Below are positions 33,466 through 46,132 of a stretch of 64,000 nucleotides of DNA, piece after piece (within the stretch, counting starts at the first letter, position 1; every line of letters begins with the position of its first letter). A program made the translations under genes and the position numbers. A model generated the notes under the pieces. That model was given only the letters and a program-made list of their open reading frames with translations. It did no database searches and was not told the origin of the DNA. The stretch is from Blasia pusilla (lineage: Eukaryota; Marchantiophyta; Marchantiopsida; Blasiales). The stretch covers positions 13,268,001-13,332,000 of the forward strand of contig CM114273.1 of NCBI GenBank assembly GCA_050084515.1. Direction: 5' to 3'.

Positions 33466-34070
33466 CAAGATTAACGTTCAAGGAGAGTAGGCGCACGACA
33501 ATATGGGTATACTTTCTGAAAGCCAAGTCACAGGTATTCTCTGCGTTCCAAACATTTAAAGTACTAGTAGAGAAGCATACTGGTGAACACATTCCGAAAT
33601 TGCGTTGTGATGGAGGAGGAGAGTATCGTTCAACAGAGTTTGATGACTATTTACGTCAGAATGGCATCCAACGTCAAGTGACTTGCCGTTACACTCCGCA
33701 ACAAAATGGAGTGGTTGAGAGGAAGAATCGACATATTGCTGAAGCGGCACGAGCTATGTTGAATGAGAAGAATATGCCTAAGGTGTATTGGGCAGAGGTT
33801 GTAGCATGTGCAATCTTCTTAATCAACCGAACTCCAACAGCATAAGTTCATGATTTTTCCTTCTTCAAAGTATTTGGCTGTATTTGTTATGCTCATATTC
33901 CTTCTGAGAGACGTCAGAAATAAGATCCCAAGTCTGAAAGATGTATCTTCATTGGTTATGCTGATGGAACTAAGGGATATAAGTGCTACATTCCATCCTC
34001 TAGGCAGCTTATTATTAGTCGCGATGTTATTTTTGATGAGCTAAAGTCATGATATGCTCCATTTGAGCCT
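33466..34070 (+). pseudogene. Copia integrase core (5'-truncated, broken)
   Basis: Reads TIWVYFLKAKS, then LRCDGGGEY (second catalytic Asp) and TPQQNGVVERKNRHI (catalytic Glu), followed by VYWAEVVACAIFLINRTPT. A stop at 33843 and a frameshift precede the tail with FVMLIFLLRDVRNK. The N-terminal zinc region and first Asp are missing. It would insert element cDNA into the genome if complete. Confidence 0.85.
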
Positions 34071-34256
34071 ATTCTATCTCTAAACTCGTCTCTTGAGGGA
34101 AAGAATATGACTGTAAACCAATAGACATTGTCTTCAACTTCCCCAAGTACTAGTGCAGGATTAGGAGAGGTCCTAGATTCATTAGTTAAATCTGTGAGTC
34201 CGTAGACAGGAAGAGTACGTATTTAGTCTATTGACACTAGTCAGAGCTCGAGTCAG

Positions 34257-35943
34257 GTGTCAGAGGCATCTACCTCTGAACAACAACTTCGTAGATCAAG
34301 TAGAGTTACACATCCAGTTCATAGATTCATAAATGAAGGTTTCCTTACGGCACATCATGCATATATAATGACTATCCTTCAAGAACAAGAGCCGAGTTAT
34401 TTGGAAGAAGCTGCAACTAAAGTCGAATGGATTGAAGCTATGGAGGAAGAGCTTGCTGCATTAAGACATCAATAGACGTGGGAGCTAGTTGATATACCTT
34501 CCGGTAAGGAAGCTATTGGTTGCAAATGGGTTTACAAAATCAAGCGCAATCAAGATGGTACAATTAAAAGATACAAAGCGAGATTGGTGGCTAAGGGCTA
34601 TGCACAACAATATGGCATCGATTATGAGGAAACATTTAGCCATGTTGCAAAGATGATGACTATGAGAACAATGGTTGCAGTTGTAGTAAGTAAGAAGTTG
34701 AGATTACATCACATTGACGTCAAGAATGCCTTCTTGAATGGAGATCTATACGAGGAGGTATATATGACTCAACCACGTGGATATGAGCATCCTAAGTTTC
34801 CATTTCGCGCATGCAGGTTGACGAAAGCTCTATAAGGGCTAAAAAGAGCTCCAAGAACTTGATATGGCAAGATTACATACGTCCTACAAGAGTTGGGTTT
34901 TAGGGTACGTGATTCTGACTCCTCGTTATATGTCTTGAGAGGACAAGATCATACGTTTCTCATTGTGTTGTATGTTGATGATCTCCTAATTATTGGGAGT
35001 ACTGAAGAAATGGTACAACAAGTCAAACTTAAGTTACAAGCAGAATTTGATATTAAGGACTTGGGAGAACTCAAGTACTTGCTTGGTATTGAGTTTATCA
35101 AGGTTTGAGAGAGCATGTGGTTACTTCAACGACAATATGCTTTTCATATGCTTTCAAAATATGGTATGACGGCTTATAAGCCAATCTCTACACCGTTGGA
35201 CCAAAGTGTGAAGCTAAGAGTGGATGAAGGAGAGTTTCTTGCAGATTCTAATATGTACAGGCGCATGGTTGGAAGTTTGATTTATCTAATTATAACCAGA
35301 CCAGATTTGAGCTATGCAGTTGGCCTAGTGAGCCAATTTATGCAAGCACCTCGAAAACCTCACCTTGATGCAGTGAGGAGGATTATGCGGTATGTGAAAT
35401 TCTCTATTAATTCGGGCTTCAATTTGAATCTTTTCCGAGTTTTCAATTACAGGGATTCACAGATGTTGATTGGGCAAGAAGCGTGTTTGATCGACACTCC
35501 ACATCTGGTTATTCATTTACTTTGAGAAGGGCAGTTATAAGTTGGGCTTCAAAGAAGCAACCTACAGTTGCTTTATCTTCAACAGAGGCTGAGTATAGAG
35601 GAGCAACCAATGCAACATGTGAGGCAGTATGGCTTCATCGATTACTTGTTGAGATTGGTGTTAGTAACTTAAGACCTAGTGTAATATATATGTAAACAAT
35701 ATTAATAGCATCAAGCTTGCTAATAACCCTGTGTTTCATGCTCGTACAAAGCATGTTGAGGTGCACTATCATTTTATGAGAGAGAAAGTGCTTGCAAGAG
35801 AAATTAATCTTGTGTATATAGGTAGAGATCGGCAAATTGCTGACATCTTTACAAAGGCATTGTCTAGAGATAAGTTTGAAATGTTTGGAAATTATTTAGG
35901 CGTTAGAGATATCGATATGAGCTTGAGGGGGAGTATTGAAGAT
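34257..35943 (+). pseudogene. Copia reverse transcriptase and RNase H (broken)
   Basis: The RT reads AIGCKWVYKIKRNQDG, RLVAKGYAQQYGIDYEETF, LHHIDVKNAFLNGDLYEEVY (first Asp), and FLIVLYVDDLLIIG with the YVDD pair. RNase H follows with GYSFTLRRAVISWASKKQ, ALSSTEAEYRGA and ADIFTKALSRDKFE. Stops near 34475, 34835, 35108 and 35695 and a frameshift near 35480 break it into pieces. All core motifs survive, so it decayed fairly recently. Confidence 0.9.
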
Positions 35944-36243
35944 TGAGTTACAATCAAGCTCATGAGACACATGAACTGCTACATTTGGTATTCACACGAA
36001 GTAGGGAAGTTTAATCTTGGTTAGTCTGTCAAGCGAGAGTATCTTAATTATGGTTAGTTAATCACAGGTTGTATAACTCGAGACTATGGTTAAAATTAGG
36101 GTTAGGGTTGCTTGTATGTATCCTATACAATTAAGAAAGGGACCAGTCTCAACTCATTCTCTCATTACAAATTTCGTTCTCCATGGTGGTGTGTGAGTGT
36201 GAGAGCCGTTTCCCACCAATTATGCTTCTTTAGCAGTTTTCCA
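35937..36243 (+). repeat. Copia 3' LTR, 307 bp
   Basis: TGAAGATTGAG to GTTTTCCA, directly after the polypurine tract GAGGGGGAGTAT. It carries TTAGGGTTAGGGTT-type sequence (about 36093-36107) and a TATA-like run CCTATACAATTAAG. Being upstream of and parallel to COQ5, it could act as an outside promoter, which is untested. Confidence 0.85.
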
Positions 36244-36493
36244 TTCGGATGTCCCGCCGGACGGTGCGCGTCTATATCCTCCTTCATTTAGCATTCAATG
36301 AGACGTCAGCCATAAAAAGACCGTAAAAAAAAGTTATGGATATGACTTTTAGCGCTACGGCCTACAACTTGAGACGCCCTCCCTTAGCAATCCGTATACT
36401 AGTTTCAAATGCATGCATGGGGCTTGGAGTCTAAATCCCGTGCGTTTCCGTAGACGGGAAGAAGTGGCAATGCGCTGAGGAAGAGCAGCAGCG
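36244..36493 (+). promoter_or_regulatory. Likely COQ5 promoter and 5' UTR
   Basis: The 250 bp between the copia LTR and the COQ5 ATG. It contains CATGCATG (36412-36419), an RY-type motif bound by B3 proteins in plants. No TATA box is clear. The native promoter is either this short or was cut by the insertion. Confidence 0.4.
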
Positions 36494-39325
<2,832 letters not shown>

Positions 39326-41265
39326 GATTTTTCAGATCACAGGTGGGTCGGTTGGACTGGATTTTCTTGAAGAGCCGATGCCAAGGAGCTAATTGTTGGA
39401 TACATTTCCCTTCACCTACACAATTGTTGACATGGCGGTGGAAAATGCAACTACTTCAACTTTGGATTATTGTGGGAGAGTTCAAAAAATTATGAAAGGA
39501 GCAAATTGTCTCGTCTTTTGTAACATCAATGTCTTATAGATGAGCTCCTGGCTGTCTCTGAGCAGTGGACAGGATTTTAGAGTGTCATTGGACACCAGGA
39601 ATTCCTCTGCAGAGGTCATATTGCAGGCTCAGCATATGTACAGGTTAGGAGTAGATTATTGGGCTATGAGTGGCGTTTCCCTTGATGGTGCATTGAACAC
39701 CTTTAGAGGATCATGATAATGTCACAAAGGACTCTCATAGAACTCATTAAAGGGAAGCACTTGAGGACCCCTAATGTCAATAGCCAAGAGGACTTGACCG
39801 TTCATGCACGTAATTTTATCTGTCAAAGGGGCTACAAAGATGCAAGGTTGGAAGTTGAATTTTGGAAATTAGTACTAGAATTTCACCACAAAGCCACCAC
39901 TTGAAGGAACGTCAAGCTACGAACACCGGTTGGAAAAGTTATTGGAATAACTAAAAAGTTAACAGTTCAGGGTTCATGGTAAGCTACTTCAGCAAGAGAA
40001 ATTTATGAAGAAATTGTTCTCCTGTCCTTTTTTATGCTTTTCAGATATGGAGAATGGCTTCCTTCATTATTTGCAGTTCTTAGTTGATACTTTGTCACGT
40101 GGGTGTGACAAAGTATATTGTATAGCTCTTAGTCAAGAAATGATTTGAACACGAAACCAAAACGATGTCCTGGATACGGCCATGAATTCTGTTCATTTAC
40201 AGAATCTTTCTTAACTGGTGTTGAGAACTTGTGTTGTCTTCCGAATAAACGTAAATTTTGGCGATGAATTTAAGGGGGGTCTGAAAGAAGAGATTAGCAA
40301 TCTGTCATAAATGAAACTTCACCTTTATAGGATTGTTCACCTTTATTGATTTGAAGTTTGACAAAAGAAAACACCTTTCGGACAAAACACATCCTGAATT
40401 TCATATGCACTAGTTAGTGTATGTCACTGAACCTGGTGCGAATATGCACATGACACAAGACCCTGTCTTGAGGTTTAGGATGTATACATGTATAGGCGCA
40501 CTGTTTAGGGTGACACGTGTCATTTTGTCAAAAGCATTCTTCAGATTATGATACAAATTATAATATATATATCACAAATTTCAAAGGGGCATTTACCTAT
40601 GACGGCTGTATCCATGCAGTTCCATGGATGTATCATGCCCTGCCATGGATACAACAGCAATTTAACAACCGCAAAAACTGGGGTGAAAAATGATACTTGC
40701 AACGTAATTGTAAAATCCCAAGGAGTGTCAAAGTTTTGATCCTTAGTACAATAGAACAGGTCCATGTTGAGAGTATGGGGATAGCACTAGCGAATGAATC
40801 GGAGTTAACTAGAGTTATTTACAGCAAAGTTGACTCTGGTTACGGGTTATGCAACTCAGGTCAAATCAAATCTAGCATTTATGCAATTAGCATACCAATA
40901 CAACAAAATGCACCACAAATAAATTGAGATCAGGGGACTTTTTTTTCTGCGTCCAAAAGTTTTGGAAAGAAAGCGACCTTTTACAGTGTGCATGGTATAT
41001 GGAAGAGCACACTAACCACGGTCGGCCTAGCATTCGAGGTGGCAAGTAACCTCAGTTGGATACGAAACCATCAGCAGAGTTAAGCCTGAAGAGGTTAAAA
41101 CGAACCGCAGTAAGCAGCGGCAGCTCCTAACCGCGCTCCATGTCTGACATCACACGCGTCAGATCTGGTGTGACGTGCTAAAGTCGTGGTCCCCTGAACA
41201 AGCCCGAATAAAGCGATGGAGATCCGATGGGATAATGGAGGTACCTGTACGGCAGGCCGTCCGAT
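39326..41265. other. COQ5 3' flank and intergenic DNA
   Basis: 3' UTR followed by sequence with only small spurious frames. A 12-bp perfect inverted repeat with a 6-nt loop lies at 40087-40116. From about 41090 the base composition turns GC-rich; this is the flank of the nad2 fragment and may be part of the same organellar insertion. Confidence 0.45.
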
Positions 41266-41269
41266 CGTC

Positions 41270-41425
41270 GCCTCCAAGGCTCCGATGCGTGCCAACGCGG
41301 TGCTTCTGTAGAAAATTCAGAGTCTCTTTTTGATGCTGCGATCACATAAAAACATAAACTTTGAAGCTCAATAGCTAAATACATGGCAATTAAATCATAA
41401 GCCGAGATCATAAAAAGCATACTGA
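41270..41425 (-). pseudogene. nad2: Nuclear copy of mitochondrial nad2 fragment (NUMT)
   Basis: The minus strand reads [20 protein letters not shown] and continues [20 protein letters not shown], the conserved core of plant mitochondrial NADH dehydrogenase subunit 2 (complex I, proton-pumping membrane arm). About 40 residues match, out of a protein of roughly 490. The match stops right after STEA; from there the sequence is GC-rich and non-coding. A nad2 group II intron lies near this place in many plants, so the piece may carry an exon end plus intron. A stop lies just upstream of the conserved block. It is a dead organellar insertion unless the window were mitochondrial, which the neighbours exclude. 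Confidence 0.85.
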
Positions 41426-41599
41426 ACTACAAAATCTTCATATATATATATTTTTAATAAGAACCTATTTAAAATGTAGGTTCTAATTAAAAAAGTTTTT
41501 TTATTTCTATCATGAATAATTTTATCGACAAACCTAGTTTATGCACGGCTAATGAAGCTTGTTGAGCATTTGAAAATTCAAAATTAAACCTTGCTTGCT

Positions 41600-41880
41600 T
41601 GGTGATTGGCACTCTTTTCAGTTCATGTTGGAAACAAATTATTGGAGTGTCACGTGGCACAGGGCGTAGCTAAAACATCTACGATTGGGGAAGCAATTCC
41701 GGCCAAGACCGAGCAAGGAACACAAAGCGGGGAGTCGTCCGGGCTCCTTTGGCGTTGGCTTAACCTTAAACTCCTAGGGCCACTCGTAGGAAGGCCCGGC
41801 CCGAAGGAGCCTTTTGCATGTGATTCAAGATTTCCTTTGCATTATTTTCCTCCCGCCAATCATTAAGTAGGTTGATGATC
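41600..41880. other. GC-rich block near the nad2 fragment
   Basis: Contains GGGAAGCAATTCCGGCCAAG and GGCCCGGCCCGAAGGAGCC in otherwise AT-rich surroundings. The composition and style resemble plant mitochondrial non-coding or group II intron DNA, so it could belong to the same insertion as nad2. The 86-codon frame across it matches nothing I know. Confidence 0.35.
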
Positions 41881-43440
41881 GTCCGACCGGCAAAATATGC
41901 AGCTGCAAAACAAGATAAAATAGAAGATAATGAAAAACACGTAATTGTGACTACATCAACTCCCCTTGAACCAAGAAAAAGACCAACGCCCTCTTGATTT
42001 TGAAAGGTGGGATATTTTTAAAGTCATCACATTGATTTAAGAGTTATTTGCCAATATAAAAGGGCGGACAAGGTTCAGATGCCTTTCACTCGTGCTGCAC
42101 AAAGGCACCAGCTAGTGTTCTTGATCGGAAAGTTGAATTATATAATAACTAGTATTTTTCCGCATCTATTAGAATTTTGAAAGGATAAGTGTGAACGCTG
42201 GAGGAGGGTTTACTAGAATCCCAACCTCTTTTATTTATTTAGATTTTTGTAATGTTGTTTGAATGTGAAGTGAATTATTGCATTGGAAACAATGGGTCAT
42301 CACGATCCGTGTGACAATTTATGGGATTTAACTCTAACTTTGTAAAGGGAAAACTTGATTGGTCTTTTGTGGAGAGATTTTCCTGGTTGTGGAGCAACTT
42401 TTGAAGACTTTAATTTTCACTTCACCCACCAAATCCTACTCGTAGGTATTGATATGCACGCCATTGTGTGGGCACATGGGCTAATAATGGATAATTTGAA
42501 TTATTCATAATTAATTCCTAATATATCCCCAATCAACCTTGATTGACCATAAATCAACTTCCAAAACCAAGGACGTGTGTTAAAACTTGATTAACCAAAA
42601 ATTCCAAGTATATTTGAAAAATTGAAAGGTCACTCTACAATAAGAATATAAATAAATTGAATGGTAATTCAATGCACTAACCTTGTGGATTTCCAAATGT
42701 TCTCAAGCATTCACATGACATCTCTAATATGCAAGACCGTCACGGTGGAAGGTGCAATATAATCCACATGCACTTAATACTCATGAGGATGCTCTATGTG
42801 CATTCCGACCGTGAAGGCTTGACATAAAATTTTATAGGTCCTTCGTGAAAGAAATTACGCTTTCGGACAAGAAATTTAGGGCCACATTTCAATTAAAGAA
42901 TAAATTTGATAAGATGGTTTGTTTAAATCCATGTTTTGTGAGTCTTTGAGAGTTCTTCCAAATGTTCCCATTAATTAAACTAATTGACAACTTGTGCCGT
43001 GCATGAGACTTATAAACATGTAGCCCACTAATTAAAAAAGATTTTTTTTCAATCTTATGACATACGCTTTCTCATTGTCCCATTGCCGCGTGTCAATAAG
43101 ATAGGTGCTTGCAAATCAAGAAGCCATTCTCCAATAGTAATGTTGACTAGTGTATCACAAGCTTAAACGAAAAATGTTTAATTAACTCCCAAAATTTGTA
43201 TGATTTATTTATGGTCTCTACAAATGCTCGTCATTTTTTTTCTTTGCCATCTATATTATCCACGTGTCCTACGCACGCACGTGTTAATTACTCTCTTCTC
43301 CATCCATCATAGAGTCCGCACCCCGAATGAAATTAGTTTTAAATGATCTGCAAAAAGGTGAGGTATTTGAAAAATGAAAATAGAATAGAAAGATGTGTGT
43401 TATTGAAACCATATTACTAATGATAATATAATTGGTTGGA
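41881..43440. other. AT-rich intergenic DNA, no gene seen
   Basis: No coherent open frame, domain or repeat of note before the tandem array at 43447. Confidence 0.5.
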
Positions 43441-43446
43441 TGCTCC

Positions 43447-43812
43447 CTTCGGCGCAGAGAGACGATCCGTAAAGCTGGTCGCACCCTTACTAACCACGGT
43501 CAGACTCGGTTGGCTCCCTCCTCCACAGCGGAGCTAGCCGATCCGCAAAGCCTGTCGCACGCAAACTAACCACGGTCAGACTCGGCTGGCTCTCCTCCTC
43601 CACAGCGGAGCTAGACGATCCGCAAAGCCTGTCGCCCGCAAACTAACCACGGTCAGACTCGGCTGTCTCCCTCCTCCACAGGGGAGCTAGACGATCCGCA
43701 AAGCCTGTCGCACGCCATTTAACCACGGTCAGACTCGGCTGTCTCCCTCCTCCACAGGGGAGCTAGAGGATCCGCAAAGCCTGTCGCACGCTAACTAACC
43801 ACGGTCAGACTG
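43447..43812 (+). repeat. 76-bp tandem array, nearly five copies, upstream of VHA-c''
   Basis: The block AACCACGGTCAGACT recurs at 43492, 43568, 43645, 43721 and 43797, a period of 76-77 bp. Each unit also holds GAGCTAG-CGATCCGCAAAG and CCTCCTCCACAG. It ends about 225 bp upstream of the V-ATPase start codon, so it lies in or next to the promoter. A single related piece, ACTAACCACGGTC, occurs near 41010. Confidence 0.9.
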
Positions 43813-44038
43813 GATGCTCCGCTGGCTCCCGACCCCGCCCCCGCCCTCCGGAGAGGAAGCGGACGCGAGCGCAGAGGAGAACGAAAGAAAGATGGGAGAA
43901 GACGCGCTCGATTCCCTTCTCTGTCGTGGCGGTGAGGAGAAAGGAGAAAGGGGAAGAGCATTCGGGAGAGCAGAGTAGAAGAGAGGACGCACGGAGAGCT
44001 CGACTGAGGAAGCCCCAGAGCGGTGAGGTGCTGCAGCT

Positions 44039-46132
44039 ATGGCGACGATCCCGATCATTTACGCGAGCTCATCATGGTTGCATGCGTTGCTGTACATCTC
44101 GCCCTACACTTTCTCTGCTCTGGGAATCGCGCTGTCGGTCGGTGTCTCGGTTCTAGGGGCATCTTGGTAAGATCTGAATTCAATTGATCGTCGCGTGCAT
44201 CTGTCGGCCTTAGGGTTGGTCGTTCGCTTCGATTCGGGCGAGAGCCTTGGGGATCCGATGCGTTCTCTGAGACTGTTGTTGATGCGAGTGTGTTTTTCTG
44301 GAACCAGGGGAATTTACATCACCGGAAGCAGTTTGATTGGCGCAGCTATTAAAGCTCCCCGCATCACGTCGAAGAATCTGATCAGGTCTGGTGATATATC
44401 TGGGTTCAGGAATGTGGTGCTTGCTGCAACAAGGGGTTGATGCCGTTAATCTAAGACGTGCTATGGCAGGGGTTCTTTCAATGTAGTTGTTTTTTGGCCA
44501 TGGATTAGAGTCTAGAGGTCGTGGTCGATCTGGTGTTTAAGCTGGCAGGTCGGTTTCTTAGAGTTGAGATCGTCGTGTTGAATGCAGCGTTATTTTTTGT
44601 GAGGCGGTGGCTATCTATGGAGTAATTGTCGCGATTATTCTTCAAACTAAATTGGAGAGCGTGGCAGCCGGTCAACAGCACTATCCGGAATCCATGCGAG
44701 CTGGCTACGCGCTCTTTGCGTCAGGAATCATTGTTGGTTTCGCCAATCTTGTCTGCGGGTATGTTCTTCAAGCATCGCCCTTCATCTAATAATCAGGACC
44801 AACAGGCCTGTTCGCTTTTGTCACGATTCTTTTTAATTCTGAATTTTCTTTCTCTCCCTTTCGTTTTCGCTTCTTCTCAGAAGACAGTGTAGCGCCTTCT
44901 CTTACTTACGTGAAGAGTGTCGGACTGTAATTGAATTAGAGTCTGCATACTGACACCAAATTATATGCGAAAGAAGAAGTGAGGAAAGTTCAATTTGAAC
45001 AACTTTGTTAGAGTAGAGCTTTGAAAAAATTACCGTAGGTTCTTAAATCTTCTTAAATATCTGAATATGTGGATTATGCTGCTTTAATTTAGAGAATCTT
45101 AGTGTCTTCTTAACTATGTGCATGTGTGCATTGCGCTGCTCTAATTTATAGAATGCTAAAATCGAAACAGCAATGGAACCAGATTTCCAACAGTGCAATT
45201 TGAAGGAGCTGAGCCATGGCCTGTGCTTTTTTCCTTTCCCTCCATCCTTCTTGTGTAGTCTTTCCTTTTAGGCTTCAATAAGGGTGTGTTCTCATGGGTT
45301 CTTTTTATTCATTTTCTTGAAACACTTTGATAGGATGGTCGATCCTTGTCTCAACTGAATGCTGACTCTGAAATATTTCTACTTTAGGTACCTCAAATAT
45401 GCTGTGAACCTCCCATTTGTGTACTCCTCACCCACCCCTCGCAGTATAGATATTTGGAAGGTAGTTCAGGGTCAAACTGTTGTATGGCAGGCCTTACCCA
45501 CAAAGATTTTATTCCTTAAAGTCAGCAGAATGTTCTGCTTTTGTTTTATTGTGTGAGTCAAGCTCACGGTGATGTTAACGATCACACACATGGCTTGAAA
45601 TGTTGAAGATTACCTTGGGATACTGCTGTACACTTAGAGATTCAACTTTTTCCCATGGCAGTGACTTTTCCTGTTGCTAATTGGTCAGTCTGGTAAACTC
45701 TCAGTTCCAGGGCTCTGAGGTTTTTGGAAAAAAATTGGTTTGGAATTATATTGTCGACAACCATGTGCCTGTTTTGTAAACACTTTTTTTTTTATTCAAA
45801 CTGCCAGTTCCCCTCAGTGGAGGAGCAACCGCCTGTTATTTAGGCTGGGGTCAACTTTAGGTTATTTAGGTTGGGTTTACTCAAATGATATGATACCCTG
45901 TAATTTTCTTACTTGACCTTCTTTACATGAGTATTGACCAAGTCGTATGCACATTTTCAGGTTGTGCGTCGGTATTATTGGCAGCAGCTGTGCACTATCA
46001 GACGCTCAAAATTCTACCCTGTTTGTCAAAATATTGGTGATTGAGATTTTTGGAAGTGCGCTTGGCCTCTTTGGCGTTATTGTGGGCATCATCATGTCAG
46101 CCCAAGCATCATGGCCAGCCAAAGATATGTGA
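44039..46132 (+). CDS. VHA-c'': V-type proton ATPase 21-kDa proteolipid subunit c''
   Basis: Part of the membrane rotor ring (V0) that pumps protons into vacuole and Golgi lumens. Exons: 44039-44166, 44308-44385, 44588-44758 and 45961-46132 (stop TGA), 549 nt or 182 residues, the usual plant length of about 178-180. The four hydrophobic helices are visible: [20 protein letters not shown], then [13 protein letters not shown], then [18 protein letters not shown] and [15 protein letters not shown], then [20 protein letters not shown]. The Glu in [10 protein letters not shown] is the known proton-carrying residue of c''. Introns are 141, 202 and 1202 bp with GT-AG ends. The gene looks intact; a 76-bp tandem array abuts its promoter. 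Confidence 0.95.

Larger units (their letters stand above)
33460..36243 (+). mobile_element. Ty1/copia 3' half: integrase, RT, RNase H, 3' LTR (5'-truncated)
   Basis: Order integrase then RT identifies Ty1/copia. The frame begins inside the integrase core at about 33466. The polyprotein ends SLRGSIED at 35943 across the polypurine tract GAGGGGGAGTAT, and the 3' LTR is 35937-36243 (307 bp, TG to CA). The match to the 5' LTR at 19532 is close in sequence and identical in length, so both belong to one family. The right LTR end lies only 250 bp upstream of the COQ5 start codon and points the same way. Confidence 0.85.

Noticed and set aside
41606-41866. 86-codon plus-strand gene
   Set aside because: No domain, no splice context, and the GC-rich composition suggests organellar non-coding DNA.
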